A stretch of 64,000 nucleotides of DNA from an uncultured Eubacteriales bacterium (GTDB lineage Bacteria > Bacillota > Clostridia > Christensenellales > Borkfalkiaceae), in the NCBI GenBank assembly GCA_958421945.1, contig CATZMZ010000003.1, forward strand, positions 62,001 to 126,000. Reading direction: 5' to 3'. Below are positions 28,274-36,051 of the stretch, in pieces. Made by a program: the position numbers and the translations under genes. The first letter of the stretch is position 1. Every line of letters starts with the position of its first letter. Under the pieces are notes generated by a model. It was not told the origin of the DNA and did no database searches. It worked only from the letters and a program-made list of their open reading frames with translations.

Positions 28274-29082
28274 ATCTCACCCGTCCGAATAATTTTGTCT
28301 ATATCTTTTTGTGACAGAACGGCTACGCGTGTTTCACCGTTAAACACTTCGATTTCGTTTACAGCGTCCGCGTCGAGAATGCTCATAAGTTTTTTTACGT
28401 TGATTTTTTCGGAAACGGCTTGCCGCAGCACGGGCATTCCGCGCAACAGCTTCGCCTCGGTAACGCCGCCGAAAATTTTAACGTAAACGTTGTTTTTCTC
28501 GTGCGAAAAAACTCCGAAAAGCACGAACGCGCAAAAAAACAATAACGAATAATTCGCGGTTACGGGACTTTTAATAAAAGAACACAAAAACCCGAAGAAT
28601 AACACGGCGGAAAAAATTATTCCCGTCGCGGCGCAGATTCGGCGCGCCTTTTGTTTATTCGTTTTAAGCGCAAGCACCGCCGAAAGCACCCTACCCCCGT
28701 CTAACGGGTACGCGGGGATTAAATTCACGAACGCCATAGAATAATTTGCAAACGCGGCAATATCGGTAAACGCATAAACCTCTGGGAAAATCCACCATAT
28801 CGCAGTAAAAAACAGCCCTACGGCAAGGTTTACGAAAGGTCCTGCCAGCGCGATTTTGATTTCGTCTTTAAGTTTTAAGCCGTCTATTTCACCTTTTGCA
28901 ACCGCCCCGAACGGCATAAGCACCATTTTATCAAGCCGGTAACCGAGCCCCGCAGCAACGACGGAATGTCCCGTTTCGTGAATCAGCGCGGTAACGGTAA
29001 AGGATAAAAACTCAAAAATTCTGCCTGCGGCGGCGTAATACACGCCGAACGCAACAAATAACGGGTGAATCGTGATTTTCAT
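28246..29082 (-). CDS. Site-2 protease, SpoIVFB-like
   Basis: This M50 intramembrane metalloprotease has HETGH at residues 35-39 inside a membrane helix and the second metal motif LIPAYPLDGGRVLSA near residue 130. It has several hydrophobic helices and a short C-terminal soluble region. The gene follows a SpoIVFA-like gene on the same strand, as spoIVFA-spoIVFB do in Bacillus, where the protease activates pro-sigma-K in the mother cell. The C-terminal coding end overlaps the convergent GH95 gene by 28 bases. A sporulation role is inferred from family and neighbour only. Confidence 0.85.
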   Translation of the reverse strand: MKITIHPLFVAFGVYYAAAGRIFEFLSFTVTALIHETGHSVVAAGLGYRLDKMVLMPFGAVAKGEIDGLKLKDEIKIALAGPFVNLAVGLFFTAIWWIFPEVYAFTDIAAFANYSMAFVNLIPAYPLDGGRVLSAVLALKTNKQKARRICAATGIIFSAVLFFGFLCSFIKSPVTANYSLLFFCAFVLFGVFSHEKNNVYVKIFGGVTEAKLLRGMPVLRQAVSEKINVKKLMSILDADAVNEIEVFNGETRVAVLSQKDIDKIIRTGEIYSQITDFL

Positions 29083-29157
29083 AAAGTCTTAAAAAAATTC
29101 CCCCCTACCGTTTCCGCATATTCACCTTTTTTAGCGCGTTGCAAAATGCACGTTGAC

Positions 29158-29185
29158 AAGAAATAGGAATTTTTCCTATTTCTTA
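29158..29185. repeat. Perfect palindrome
   Basis: AAGAAATAGGAA and TTCCTATTTCTT form a near-perfect palindrome around TTT, in the gap between the SpoIVFA-like and SpoIVFB-like genes. It may be a terminator or part of the adjacent repeat element. Confidence 0.5.
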
Positions 29186-29186
29186 T

Positions 29187-29355
29187 TTGTTTCTCCGCCC
29201 GACCACCTTGACGGGCTTTGGAAGAATCTTAAAGAGATACTCAATAAGCAAGTCAAAGCGGGTAAGTCTCAGTATAACGGGAATTATAATTATATTTTCT
29301 TCCTTACGTCATTACGAGGAGCGTATCGACGCGATAATCTCCGCGGCAGCGTTCT
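29187..29355. repeat. Dispersed repeat element in the spoIVF-like gap
   Basis: This stretch holds CGCCCGACCACCTTGACGGG near its left end and ACGTCATTACGAGGAGCG plus AATCTCCGCGGCAGCG near its right end. The same pieces occur in opposite orientation at 35590-35850. No gene is seen in the 154-340 base gap; the element fills it. Confidence 0.65.
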
Positions 29356-29422
29356 TCATTTTCCCACCCTACGCCGCCTTTCCTCTTCGGCAAAACCCTT
29401 TAAGGTATTATTAAAAAATCTT

Positions 29423-30268
29423 TTACGCCTCTTTCCAGACGACAGTGTTTCCGTCAAGCGAATAGTCGGTGATAACTGCGTCGTTTTCGCCGAGGAAACA
29501 AATCTTAACCCCGCTTTCCCCCACGAATCCGACGGGGATATTGCCGTAAATTTTGTCGTTTATTTCCGCATAAGCGTAATCCAACCCGCTTAAAACGGTC
29601 TTAAAATTATCGCTATGCGACACTTCGAGCGAATATTTCCCCGCACCGTCAACGGTAACCTTGGTGACAGTTCCGTCGTACGGCGAATAAACGCTGCCTT
29701 TGCCCGCAACGGACATAACGCCGTTCTCGATTACGGGGGCATTCTCGCCGTTAATAGCGATTACAGGCTTAAACTGTTCGTAATTTCGCGAATCGGTTTT
29801 CGACTGTTCTTTTTGAGCCGAAGTTGAAAACACGCTGTTCAAAAACACGTTTATGCCGCTGTTTTTATAAAAAGCGTTGGTTAAAAAGATGGTTACGATA
29901 AGCGCGCCGATAATAAGCAGCTGCGCGGTAACGACTGTAAATTTATGCTTGCGCTGTTTTTTAACGCCAGAAACCGACAGCTCTTCAACGACAGCCGACT
30001 CCGAAGCGGAAAGCTGTACGGCATCAGTAGCGGGAACTGCCGACGTTTCGCGCTCATCCAAAATTTCCGTAGCGATTTGCGAAGCGTCGTCGACTTCCGT
30101 TTGCCTTACGACGGCGGAATTAACCTTATCGAGAAGGCGTTTTTTCACGTCGTCGGAAGCGCGAAGCTTTTTGGATTTAGCCTTTCTTCTTTTCAATGGT
30201 GTGTAGGAAATATTGCAGGAATTTACCGGCATATCCAGCATAGAGGCGTATTGCAGTTTTTCGTTCAT
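29423..30268 (-). CDS. SpoIVFA-like membrane protein with degenerate M23 domain
   Basis: This 281-residue protein has a basic N-terminal cytoplasmic region, one membrane helix (TAQLLIIGALIVTIFLTNAF) and an extracytoplasmic C-terminal domain resembling a LytM/M23 fold: GSVYSPYDGTVTKV, then VSHSDNFKTVLSGL, then NIPVGFVGESG. The metal-binding histidines of active M23 peptidases are missing. That is the profile of SpoIVFA, the regulator of SpoIVFB, and the SpoIVFB-like gene follows. The start ATG at 30266-30268 has AAGGAG upstream. SpoIIQ-like or another inactive M23 anchor protein is the alternative. Confidence 0.65.
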   Translation of the reverse strand: MNEKLQYASMLDMPVNSCNISYTPLKRRKAKSKKLRASDDVKKRLLDKVNSAVVRQTEVDDASQIATEILDERETSAVPATDAVQLSASESAVVEELSVSGVKKQRKHKFTVVTAQLLIIGALIVTIFLTNAFYKNSGINVFLNSVFSTSAQKEQSKTDSRNYEQFKPVIAINGENAPVIENGVMSVAGKGSVYSPYDGTVTKVTVDGAGKYSLEVSHSDNFKTVLSGLDYAYAEINDKIYGNIPVGFVGESGVKICFLGENDAVITDYSLDGNTVVWKEA

Positions 30269-30403
30269 AAATAATTTTATCTCCTTAATGTCGTTGTATA
30301 AAATATATATGATAAAAAAACCCGCGTTATGACGCATTAAGAATAAAAAAAACGCCCGCTATGCTCCGATTTGTTCCGATATGAAATTTTTTTAAAAAAT
30401 TTA

Positions 30404-30646
30404 TCAGATTCCGTCGGAAAGCCCTAACAGAAAATCCGATGAAACGTCTAAAACTTTGCATAAAAGAAACAACGTTTCTATCGAAGGAACGCTTTTCCCC
30501 GATTTATAATCGCTTACGCATTGCTTCGAAACCCCTATTGCGTCCGCAACAGTAGTCTGAGATTTCCCGCAATTTTTAAGAGATTCGTTAAACCTTTCTT
30601 TGAACCCTTTGTAAAAATCTTTGTAATTATCTTTGTAATAACTCAT
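30404..30646 (-). CDS. XRE-family helix-turn-helix regulator
   Basis: The 80 residues contain one HTH_XRE domain: KNCGKSQTTVADAIGVSKQC followed by YKSGKSVPSIETLFLLCKVL and the end DFLLGLSDGI. The N-terminal 18 residues are rich in Tyr, Lys and Asp. A TATAAT on the minus strand about 30 bases before the start marks a likely promoter. A 35-bp tandem repeat array begins directly upstream. It is probably a local autoregulated repressor; the target is unknown. Confidence 0.85.
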   Translation of the reverse strand: MSYYKDNYKDFYKGFKERFNESLKNCGKSQTTVADAIGVSKQCVSDYKSGKSVPSIETLFLLCKVLDVSSDFLLGLSDGI

Positions 30647-30683
30647 TCTTTATTGTTTCCTACGATATGTTCTTTATTATAAT

Positions 30684-31312
30684 CTTTGTTTTATTTCTTG
30701 TTATGTTCGTTATTATGTTTGCTTGTTGTTTGTTATTATGTCCGTTATTATGTTTGCTGTTTTGTTCGTTATTGTATTCGCTTTCTGTTTTGTCCTTATG
30801 TCCGTTATTATGTTTGCTTGTTGTTTGCTATTATATTCGTTATTGTATTCGCTTCTTGTTTGTCCTTATGTCCGTTATTGTATTTGCCTCTTGTTTGTCC
30901 TTATGTCCGTTATTGTATTTGCCTCTTGTTTGCTATTATATTCGTTATTGCATTTGCTTCTTGTTTGTTATTATCTTCGTTATTATGTTTGCATCTTGTT
31001 TGTTATTATGTTCGTTATTGTATTCGCTTCTTGTTTGTTATTATCTTCGTTATTATGTTTGCTTGTTGTTTGCTGTTTTGTTCGCTATTATGTTTGCTTC
31101 TTGTTTGCTGTTTTGTTCGTTATTGTATTCGCTTTCTGTTTTGTCCTTATGTCCGTTATTATGTTTGTTTCCTGTTTGCCCTTATGTCCGTTATTGTATT
31201 TGCCTCTTGTTTGCTATTATATTCGTTATTGTATTCGCTTCTTATTTGCTATTATATTCGTTATTGCATTTGCTTCTTGTTTGCTATTATATTCGTTATT
31301 ATGTTTGTTAAA
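30684..31312. repeat. Tandem array of about 18 copies of a 35-bp unit
   Basis: A 35-base unit, containing TTTGCTTCTTGTTTG, then CTATTATATTC and GTTATTATG, repeats with small changes. The period was checked directly: TGTCCTTATG recurs exactly 35 bases apart at 30861 and 30896. Because 35 is not a multiple of three and the unit has no stop, all three plus frames stay open, giving artefactual hydrophobic reading frames of about 200 codons. On the minus strand many units contain TATAAT-like sequence. The array lies immediately upstream of the XRE gene. Confidence 0.9.
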
Positions 31313-31419
31313 ATTATTAAACATTTAGTAAGTTATTACTTGACAGTAAGTTAAAAACGTACTATACCACATAATGGTAAGTTAATAACTTATTTTATTG
31401 CCAAAATGAGAAAAAAAAT

Positions 31420-32067
31420 ATGTTTTGTAAACACGGCGGCAAAGAAATCAACGATAACGCTTTTGTGTGCATATATTGCGGTTCGCTGGTAAAAGAAGTC
31501 ACCACGGAAAACCGCGATTGCGAGAAAAAAACGAACGGTATGGCAAACTGCAATAGACATAGGGATATTAATTCAAAATAAAAGTGTAGCCCACTATACT
31601 TCGCAAAAAGCGAAATATGGTGGGCTTTTCTTATCCACAAAAATTAAAGATTTAAGTTATATTTTTAGCCTTGTGGCTAAAAGTGATATGCAAGTATCTT
31701 GCGTTATATTCGCGAGAGCAAATTCAAGGTTCTGCATAGCAGGTTCTTATATTTCTCTCTCGCAAGTTATATTATATTTGCCTATCTTTCACTACAAGTG
31801 AAAATATCACTTTGCGTTAGTAAAATATCACGCTGAAGGCATATCACTTGCCGTTAGGCAAATATAGTTGTGGCGTAACGATAAATCCCTATCGCTACGC
31901 CACTAATAGCCGGATTTGTTTGTTCTTTTTTTATACCGCTTCTCGGTTGGATTTTCGGCGGTATAGGCTTATCGAAATCTAAAAAACTTGACGGTAAAGG
32001 AAAGGGCTTTTCCGTTGCAGCATTGATAATTTCAACTATAACTTTTTTTGGTATCTTTAATATATAA
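31420..32067 (+). pseudogene. Zinc-ribbon/DUF4190-like gene split by a hairpin-rich insertion
   Basis: The first part encodes MFCKHGGKEINDNAFVCIYC, an N-terminal zinc ribbon, and runs to KKTNGMA. The reading frame then stops after unrelated codons (31582). From about 31905 a second part reads IAGFVCSFFIPLLGWIFGG, then KGFSVAALIISTITFFGIF and a stop (32065-32067), which is the membrane domain of zinc-ribbon plus DUF4190-type proteins. The roughly 350 bases between are a hairpin-rich element. Joined, the halves would make a normal small membrane protein of this class. I infer inactivation by insertion. The second zinc-ribbon residue is Gly instead of Cys (KHGG), another sign of decay. Confidence 0.6.
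31550..31904. mobile_element. Hairpin-rich MITE-like insertion
   Basis: The segment is almost entirely inverted repeats: AGCCCAC/GTGGGCT (31589-31627), TTTTAGCC/GGCTAAAA (about 31662-31682), GCGAGAG/CTCTCGC, CACT/AGTG blocks, TTGCC/GGCAA and GTGGCGTA/TACGCCAC (31871-31904). ATAGGGAT near the left end is inverted as ATCCCTAT near the right. It has no coding capacity and interrupts the zinc-ribbon gene, which is why I call it an insertion. A target-site duplication was not found. Confidence 0.55.
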
Positions 32068-32133
32068 TATGGGATAGGCTTTGAGTTCGGATCTTTACCA
32101 AAAGGGCGGTTATGTCCGACAAATTAAAAATAT

Positions 32134-32170
32134 GAAAGCTATTGTCACGGTTTTTGCAAAAACCGTGGCA
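32134..32170. terminator. Hairpin after the broken zinc-ribbon gene
   Basis: GTCACGGTTTTT pairs with AAAAACCGTGGC across a two-base loop. It lies 70 bases after the pseudogene and may be its old terminator. Confidence 0.5.
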
Positions 32171-32300
32171 ATTAAAATATAAAGTTGCGGCGATAACTTC
32201 TTTGTCGTTCGGCGAGCCGTGGTTTCTCAAAATTACTGCGTCGTCTTTTCGGAAAAGACGGTACGCCTTGACACCGATATCCTCTTTTTAATAACGCAAC

Positions 32301-32340
32301 AAAAACAGCCGCCGTCGCGATTGCGACGGCGGCTGTTTTT
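32301..32340 (-). terminator. Terminator of apgM
   Basis: A perfect 18-base stem, AAAAACAGCCGCCGTCGC and its complement, closes on GATT. It works on either strand but lies 45 bases past the apgM stop. Confidence 0.8.
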
Positions 32341-32385
32341 GCACTTTTGTTTGTTACTCTTTTTATCTTCTTCGTCTGTTGCCCG

Positions 32386-33597
32386 TTATTTTCCCAAAAA
32401 TCTCCTCATAAGTTTTACGCCGCTGTCGACGAAAACGCCCGTTTTTTCGGCGTCGTCCTCAGTATAGCTTTTTACGCCCGAATCGATGATTTTATTGCTG
32501 CGATATATTATATAAGGTATAGGGTCGGAAACATGCGTCATGCAGCAAAGCGGCGTGGGGTGGTCGGGCGCAATAAGCATAGAAAACTCCTCACCGCGCG
32601 CATTCAACTCGTCAACGATGGGTTTAACAACCTTTTCGTCAATCTGTTCGATAGAGAATATTTTATGCTCCGCATCGCCGTGATGCCCGCACTCGTCGGG
32701 AGCTTCCATATGAATATAGACGAAATCGCACCCGCTGTCGAGCGCATTTAAACAAGCGTCCTTCTTCCCCGTGAAATTAGTGTCGTAATTCCCCGTCGCG
32801 CCGTCTACTTCGATAACGCGCATTCCCGTAAGCTTGCCTATACCTTTAAGCAAATCGACGGCGGAAATCATCGCGCCGTTCAAGCCGTAACGCTCTTTAA
32901 AATTCTGAAGCGCGGGTTTAGTGCCTTCACCCCAGAACCAAAGCGAGGTCGCAGGATTTTTGCCCGCCTTGATTCTCGCAAGGTTTACGGGGTGATCTTT
33001 AAGCAATTCAGTCGATTTTTTCATTAAATCGAGATACGTCAAACCCGCCTCGTTCGTGGGCAGATGCGTTTTAACGGGCTTGCCCGTGATATCGTGCGGC
33101 GGAGTAAGCTCGCCCGAAATAACGCCGTGGTCGCTGACGAAGCAATGGCGATAGCTTATGCCAGCATAAAGCTTGTGCGCGTCGTCGTTAAGGCGTTCGG
33201 CAAGGTACTCTATTAAAATTTTTGCCTCTTCCGTAGAAATTTCGCCCGCGCTGTAATCAATCATGGTTTTATCCTCGAACACGGGTTCGTCGGACAGCGT
33301 AACGAGATTAGCGCGCGCGGTAACGTCGGTACTTTTAAGCGGAATGCCTATGCTTGCGGCTTCGAGAGGTGAACGCCCGGTATAACACGCCTTCGGGTCG
33401 TAACCGAGAACGGAAAGATTAGCCACGTCGCTGCCCGGTTTCATTCCGTCGGGAATAGTTTTGCAAAGACCGACTTCGGAAACGGCTGCGAGCGCGTCCA
33501 TAGCGGGCTTGTTCGCAAGCATAAGCGGTGTTTTGCCGCCGAGTTTTGGTTGTTTATAATCCGCCATACCGTCGCCGAGAATAACTATATATTTCAT
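32386..33597 (-). CDS. apgM: Cofactor-independent phosphoglycerate mutase, archaeal type
   Basis: This enzyme interconverts 3- and 2-phosphoglycerate in glycolysis. It has the alkaline-phosphatase-like fold: YIVILGDGMADY at the N-terminus, PGSDVANLSVLGYDP (with the serine that is phosphorylated), FVYIHMEAPDECGHHGD and LIAPDHPTPL metal motifs. Length is about 403 residues. The start is the ATG at 33595-33597 with GGAG upstream, not the TTG four codons earlier. It overlaps the stop of ung by four bases (ATGA), so the two genes are coupled. A homoserine-kinase-like member of the same superfamily is a less likely alternative. Confidence 0.88.
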   Translation of the reverse strand: MKYIVILGDGMADYKQPKLGGKTPLMLANKPAMDALAAVSEVGLCKTIPDGMKPGSDVANLSVLGYDPKACYTGRSPLEAASIGIPLKSTDVTARANLVTLSDEPVFEDKTMIDYSAGEISTEEAKILIEYLAERLNDDAHKLYAGISYRHCFVSDHGVISGELTPPHDITGKPVKTHLPTNEAGLTYLDLMKKSTELLKDHPVNLARIKAGKNPATSLWFWGEGTKPALQNFKERYGLNGAMISAVDLLKGIGKLTGMRVIEVDGATGNYDTNFTGKKDACLNALDSGCDFVYIHMEAPDECGHHGDAEHKIFSIEQIDEKVVKPIVDELNARGEEFSMLIAPDHPTPLCCMTHVSDPIPYIIYRSNKIIDSGVKSYTEDDAEKTGVFVDSGVKLMRRFLGK

Positions 33598-34262
33598 AAT
33601 CTGCTCCAAATAACGGGCATTTGCCCGTGTTTAATAAGATATTCGTTCGCTTTAATAAAGTGTCCGCACCCGAAAAACCCGTTATACGCGGACAATGGGC
33701 TGGGGTGTGCGCATTCTAAAATCAAATGTTTGTTGCCGTCTATAAGCGGTTTTTTAGCTCTCGCGTTGCCGCCCCAAAGCAAAAACACCACGTTTTTGCG
33801 CTCGTCCGAAATTTTTTTGATAATTCCGTCGGTAAATTCCTCCCACCCCTTGTTTTTGTGAGAATTAGCCGCGTGTGCGCGAACGGTAAGCACAGTGTTT
33901 AACAGTAACACGCCTTGCTCCGCCCAACCGGTAAGGTCGCCCGACGCAGGCATTTTGTCGCCGGTTTCCTTTTCAATTTCCTTAAAAATATTAACGAGCG
34001 AGGGCGGTTTTTCCTTCCCTTTCGGCACAGAAAACGAAAGCCCCATCGCCTGCCCCTCTTCGTGATAAGGGTCTTGCCCCAAAAGCACGACCTTAATATC
34101 CGAAAACGCGGTTTTTTTCATCGAATTGAATATGTCGTACATGGACGGGTAAATCGTGCGTTCGGAATATTCGGTTTTAAGAAATTCACGCAAAGCGGCG
34201 TAAGACGGAGACGCAAACTCTGCGCTTAAAATTTTGTCCCACTCTTCGGTAATTTTAACCAA
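33594..34262 (-). CDS. ung: Uracil-DNA glycosylase
   Basis: Family-1 UDG removes uracil from DNA. The motifs are LLGQDPYHEEGQAMGLSFSV (catalytic Asp), LLNTVLTVRAHAANSH and LECAHPSPLSAYNGFFGCGH. The best start is a TTG at 34260-34262, five bases after a perfect AAGGAGG, giving 223 residues; the first ATG lies 14 codons upstream without such a site. It is the first gene of a two-gene unit with apgM, an unusual pairing of DNA repair and glycolysis. Confidence 0.95.
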   Translation of the reverse strand: MVKITEEWDKILSAEFASPSYAALREFLKTEYSERTIYPSMYDIFNSMKKTAFSDIKVVLLGQDPYHEEGQAMGLSFSVPKGKEKPPSLVNIFKEIEKETGDKMPASGDLTGWAEQGVLLLNTVLTVRAHAANSHKNKGWEEFTDGIIKKISDERKNVVFLLWGGNARAKKPLIDGNKHLILECAHPSPLSAYNGFFGCGHFIKANEYLIKHGQMPVIWSRL

Positions 34263-34591
34263 ACCAACCTCCTTATTCGCAACGAGAAACGTTTGCGCGG
34301 GCATAACGTATTATCGATAGCCGCGCGTGCCGCGTGGACGAAATCGCATATGGCTTAACAAACCGAAAAACACGTCGACGTAGCCGACAACCGACAAACA
34401 ATGACCGACAATCGGCAACCGCGCCCACCGATAATTTTTATTTATTTGTTATATTGTATCATTTTATTTTGACTTGGGCAATATAATTAACTATAATATT
34501 ATAGAAAAAATTTATAAATATTTTACCACGGGCGGCGCAGTCTAAAAGTTCTAAATTTCACCTGAACGCCCGCACGGCTGAAAGGAAAAAA

Positions 34592-35185
34592 ATGACCGTT
34601 ACGGAAATAATACTTATCGGCGTCGCGCTTGCAATGGACGCGTTTGCGCTGACCATCGCGAACTGCGCCACGTACAAAGACGGGCTGAACGCAAAAAAGG
34701 AATGGGCAATGCCCGTGGCTTTTGCCGTTTTTCAGTTTATGATGCCCGTAATCGGTTATTACGTCGGTTCGGTTTTCTCGGGATACCTTGAAAAACTGTC
34801 TAAATACCTCACCGCACTGATTTTTTTCGTTCTTGCTGCAAAAATCGTATTCGATAACCTTAAAGAACTACGCGAAACCGAAGAAAGCTTTGACAAGCAC
34901 GAAACCGAAAAGCCGCAGACCTTCACTTTTGCGATATTGATGACGCAGGCGGTCGCAACGAGTATAGACGCGCTTATGATAGGCGTAACTTTTTCGGTAA
35001 ACCTTACGTTTTCAATATTTTTCGCCTCGCTTATTATCGGGGCGGTAACGTTTGCGATAGTCGCTGCGGCATTATTTATAGGAAGAACTTTAGGAAAAGT
35101 CCTCGGGAAATACGCGCAATGGTTTGGCGCGCTTATACTGATGGTTCTTGCAATCAAAAACCTTATCGAAGGCATTATCGGATAA
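34592..35185 (+). CDS. mntP: Manganese efflux pump MntP family
   Basis: The six-helix membrane protein shows the duplicated acidic motifs of MntP/DUF204: GVALAMDAFALTIANCATY near residue 12 and ATSIDALMIGVTFSV near residue 120. MntP exports Mn2+. The start ATG at 34592 is preceded by GAAAGG. I checked the 280-base leader for a yybP-ykoY manganese riboswitch and could not recognise its conserved core, although GGGCG/CGCCC complementarity is present at about 34530-34575. Confidence 0.88.
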   Translation: MTVTEIILIGVALAMDAFALTIANCATYKDGLNAKKEWAMPVAFAVFQFMMPVIGYYVGSVFSGYLEKLSKYLTALIFFVLAAKIVFDNLKELRETEESFDKHETEKPQTFTFAILMTQAVATSIDALMIGVTFSVNLTFSIFFASLIIGAVTFAIVAAALFIGRTLGKVLGKYAQWFGALILMVLAIKNLIEGIIG

Positions 35186-35404
35186 TACCGAAAATCCGTA
35201 GAATCAGATATAAGTAATTAAAAGAATAACAAAAAAGTAATTGAACGCTTTTAATCTTAAACGCCCGCAATCGCGCGGCGTTTTTTCTATAATAATAGAA
35301 TATAATAACCCTTTTTAGACCCGTTTTTTACTGACGGATATTGTCCTCTTTATCGAAACCGTATAACGCACCAAATTTCCCGATGGGCTATGGAAGGATT
35401 TTTA

Positions 35405-35465
35405 TTTTTTTCTTTGTCATTCTGACACGACCGACTTTGACGGGCAGTAAAAAATTTTCATATTG
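35405..35465. repeat. Dispersed repeat, end piece
   Basis: GTCATTCTGACACGACCGAC followed by TTTGACGGGC matches the left end of the element at 29187 (CGACCACCTTGACGGGC) and the right end at 35675-35700. Confidence 0.5.
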
Positions 35466-35597
35466 TCCTTAAAGAGTAAGGAGATAAAAGGGATATGAGG
35501 AGTTTTCAGGATAAATGGTTGTTAATTAGTTAGGGACGGACTTTAAAAACTGCCCCTACCCCTTACATATATACTGTATGACTGATATACAGGTTTT

Positions 35598-35850
35598 CGC
35601 TGCCGCGGAGATTACCACGTCGCTACGCTCCTCGTAATGACGTAAGGAGGGGAAAGAGATTTTTCCAAAATCCGTCACGGGCGGTCGGGTCAGAATGACG
35701 AAAGGTGGGGAATTGAAGCACGCTGCCGCGGAGATTACCTCGTCGCTACTCTCCTCGTAATGACGTAAGGATAATAACTATTTTTTTCGCTGCCGCGAAG
35801 ATTACCACAGCCCCGTTGGGGCTTATCAATGACGTGTTGCGGAAATTACT
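35598..35850. repeat. Three tandem copies of the dispersed repeat
   Basis: CGCTGCCGCGGAGATTACC occurs at about 35599 and 35721, and a variant CGCTGCCGCGAAGATTACC at about 35788. The first two are followed by a shared core ending CTCCTCGTAATGACGTAAGG. The reverse complement of this core (CGTCATTACGAGGAGCG) resembles short palindromic repeats seen widely in bacterial intergenic DNA. Confidence 0.7.
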
Positions 35851-35981
35851 CGAAAAAGACGTCCGCAATGACGAAAAAGAGAAACTTCGTAGGCGGAGTC
35901 TACGTAAGAATGAATAAGCATGAATAAGGATGCTATTTACCCCTTTGTCGATTTCACCTACCCATTTTTTGCGTTTTAAAC

Positions 35982-36013
35982 GGAAAACAGAACCCGTCAG
36001 GGTTCTGTTTTCC
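35982..36013. terminator. Bidirectional terminator
   Basis: A perfect 14-base stem, GGAAAACAGAACCC and GGGTTCTGTTTTCC, encloses GTCA. It ends the minus-strand surface-protein gene. Confidence 0.8.
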
Positions 36014-36051
36014 TTACTGTTTTACGAGTTAGTCTAATAGATTTTGCTCGA

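Larger units (their letters stand above)
35186..36051. other. Intergenic repeat cluster
   Basis: No gene is evident in this 860-base gap. It contains several copies of the dispersed repeat family, scattered remnants of them, and the bidirectional terminator at 35982-36013. Confidence 0.6.

Noticed and set aside
30684..31312. CRISPR array
   Set aside because: The units are contiguous degenerate tandem repeats with no unique spacers, and no cas gene is present in the window.
30667..31354. Three overlapping plus-strand frames of 201-222 codons
   Set aside because: They arise because a 35-bp repeat without stops shifts frame each unit. The peptides are the same hydrophobic, Cys-rich repeat in rotation, with no start signal.
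34430..34591. Possible manganese (yybP-ykoY) riboswitch before mntP
   Set aside because: I found only loose GGGCG/CGCCC complementarity and not the conserved core.
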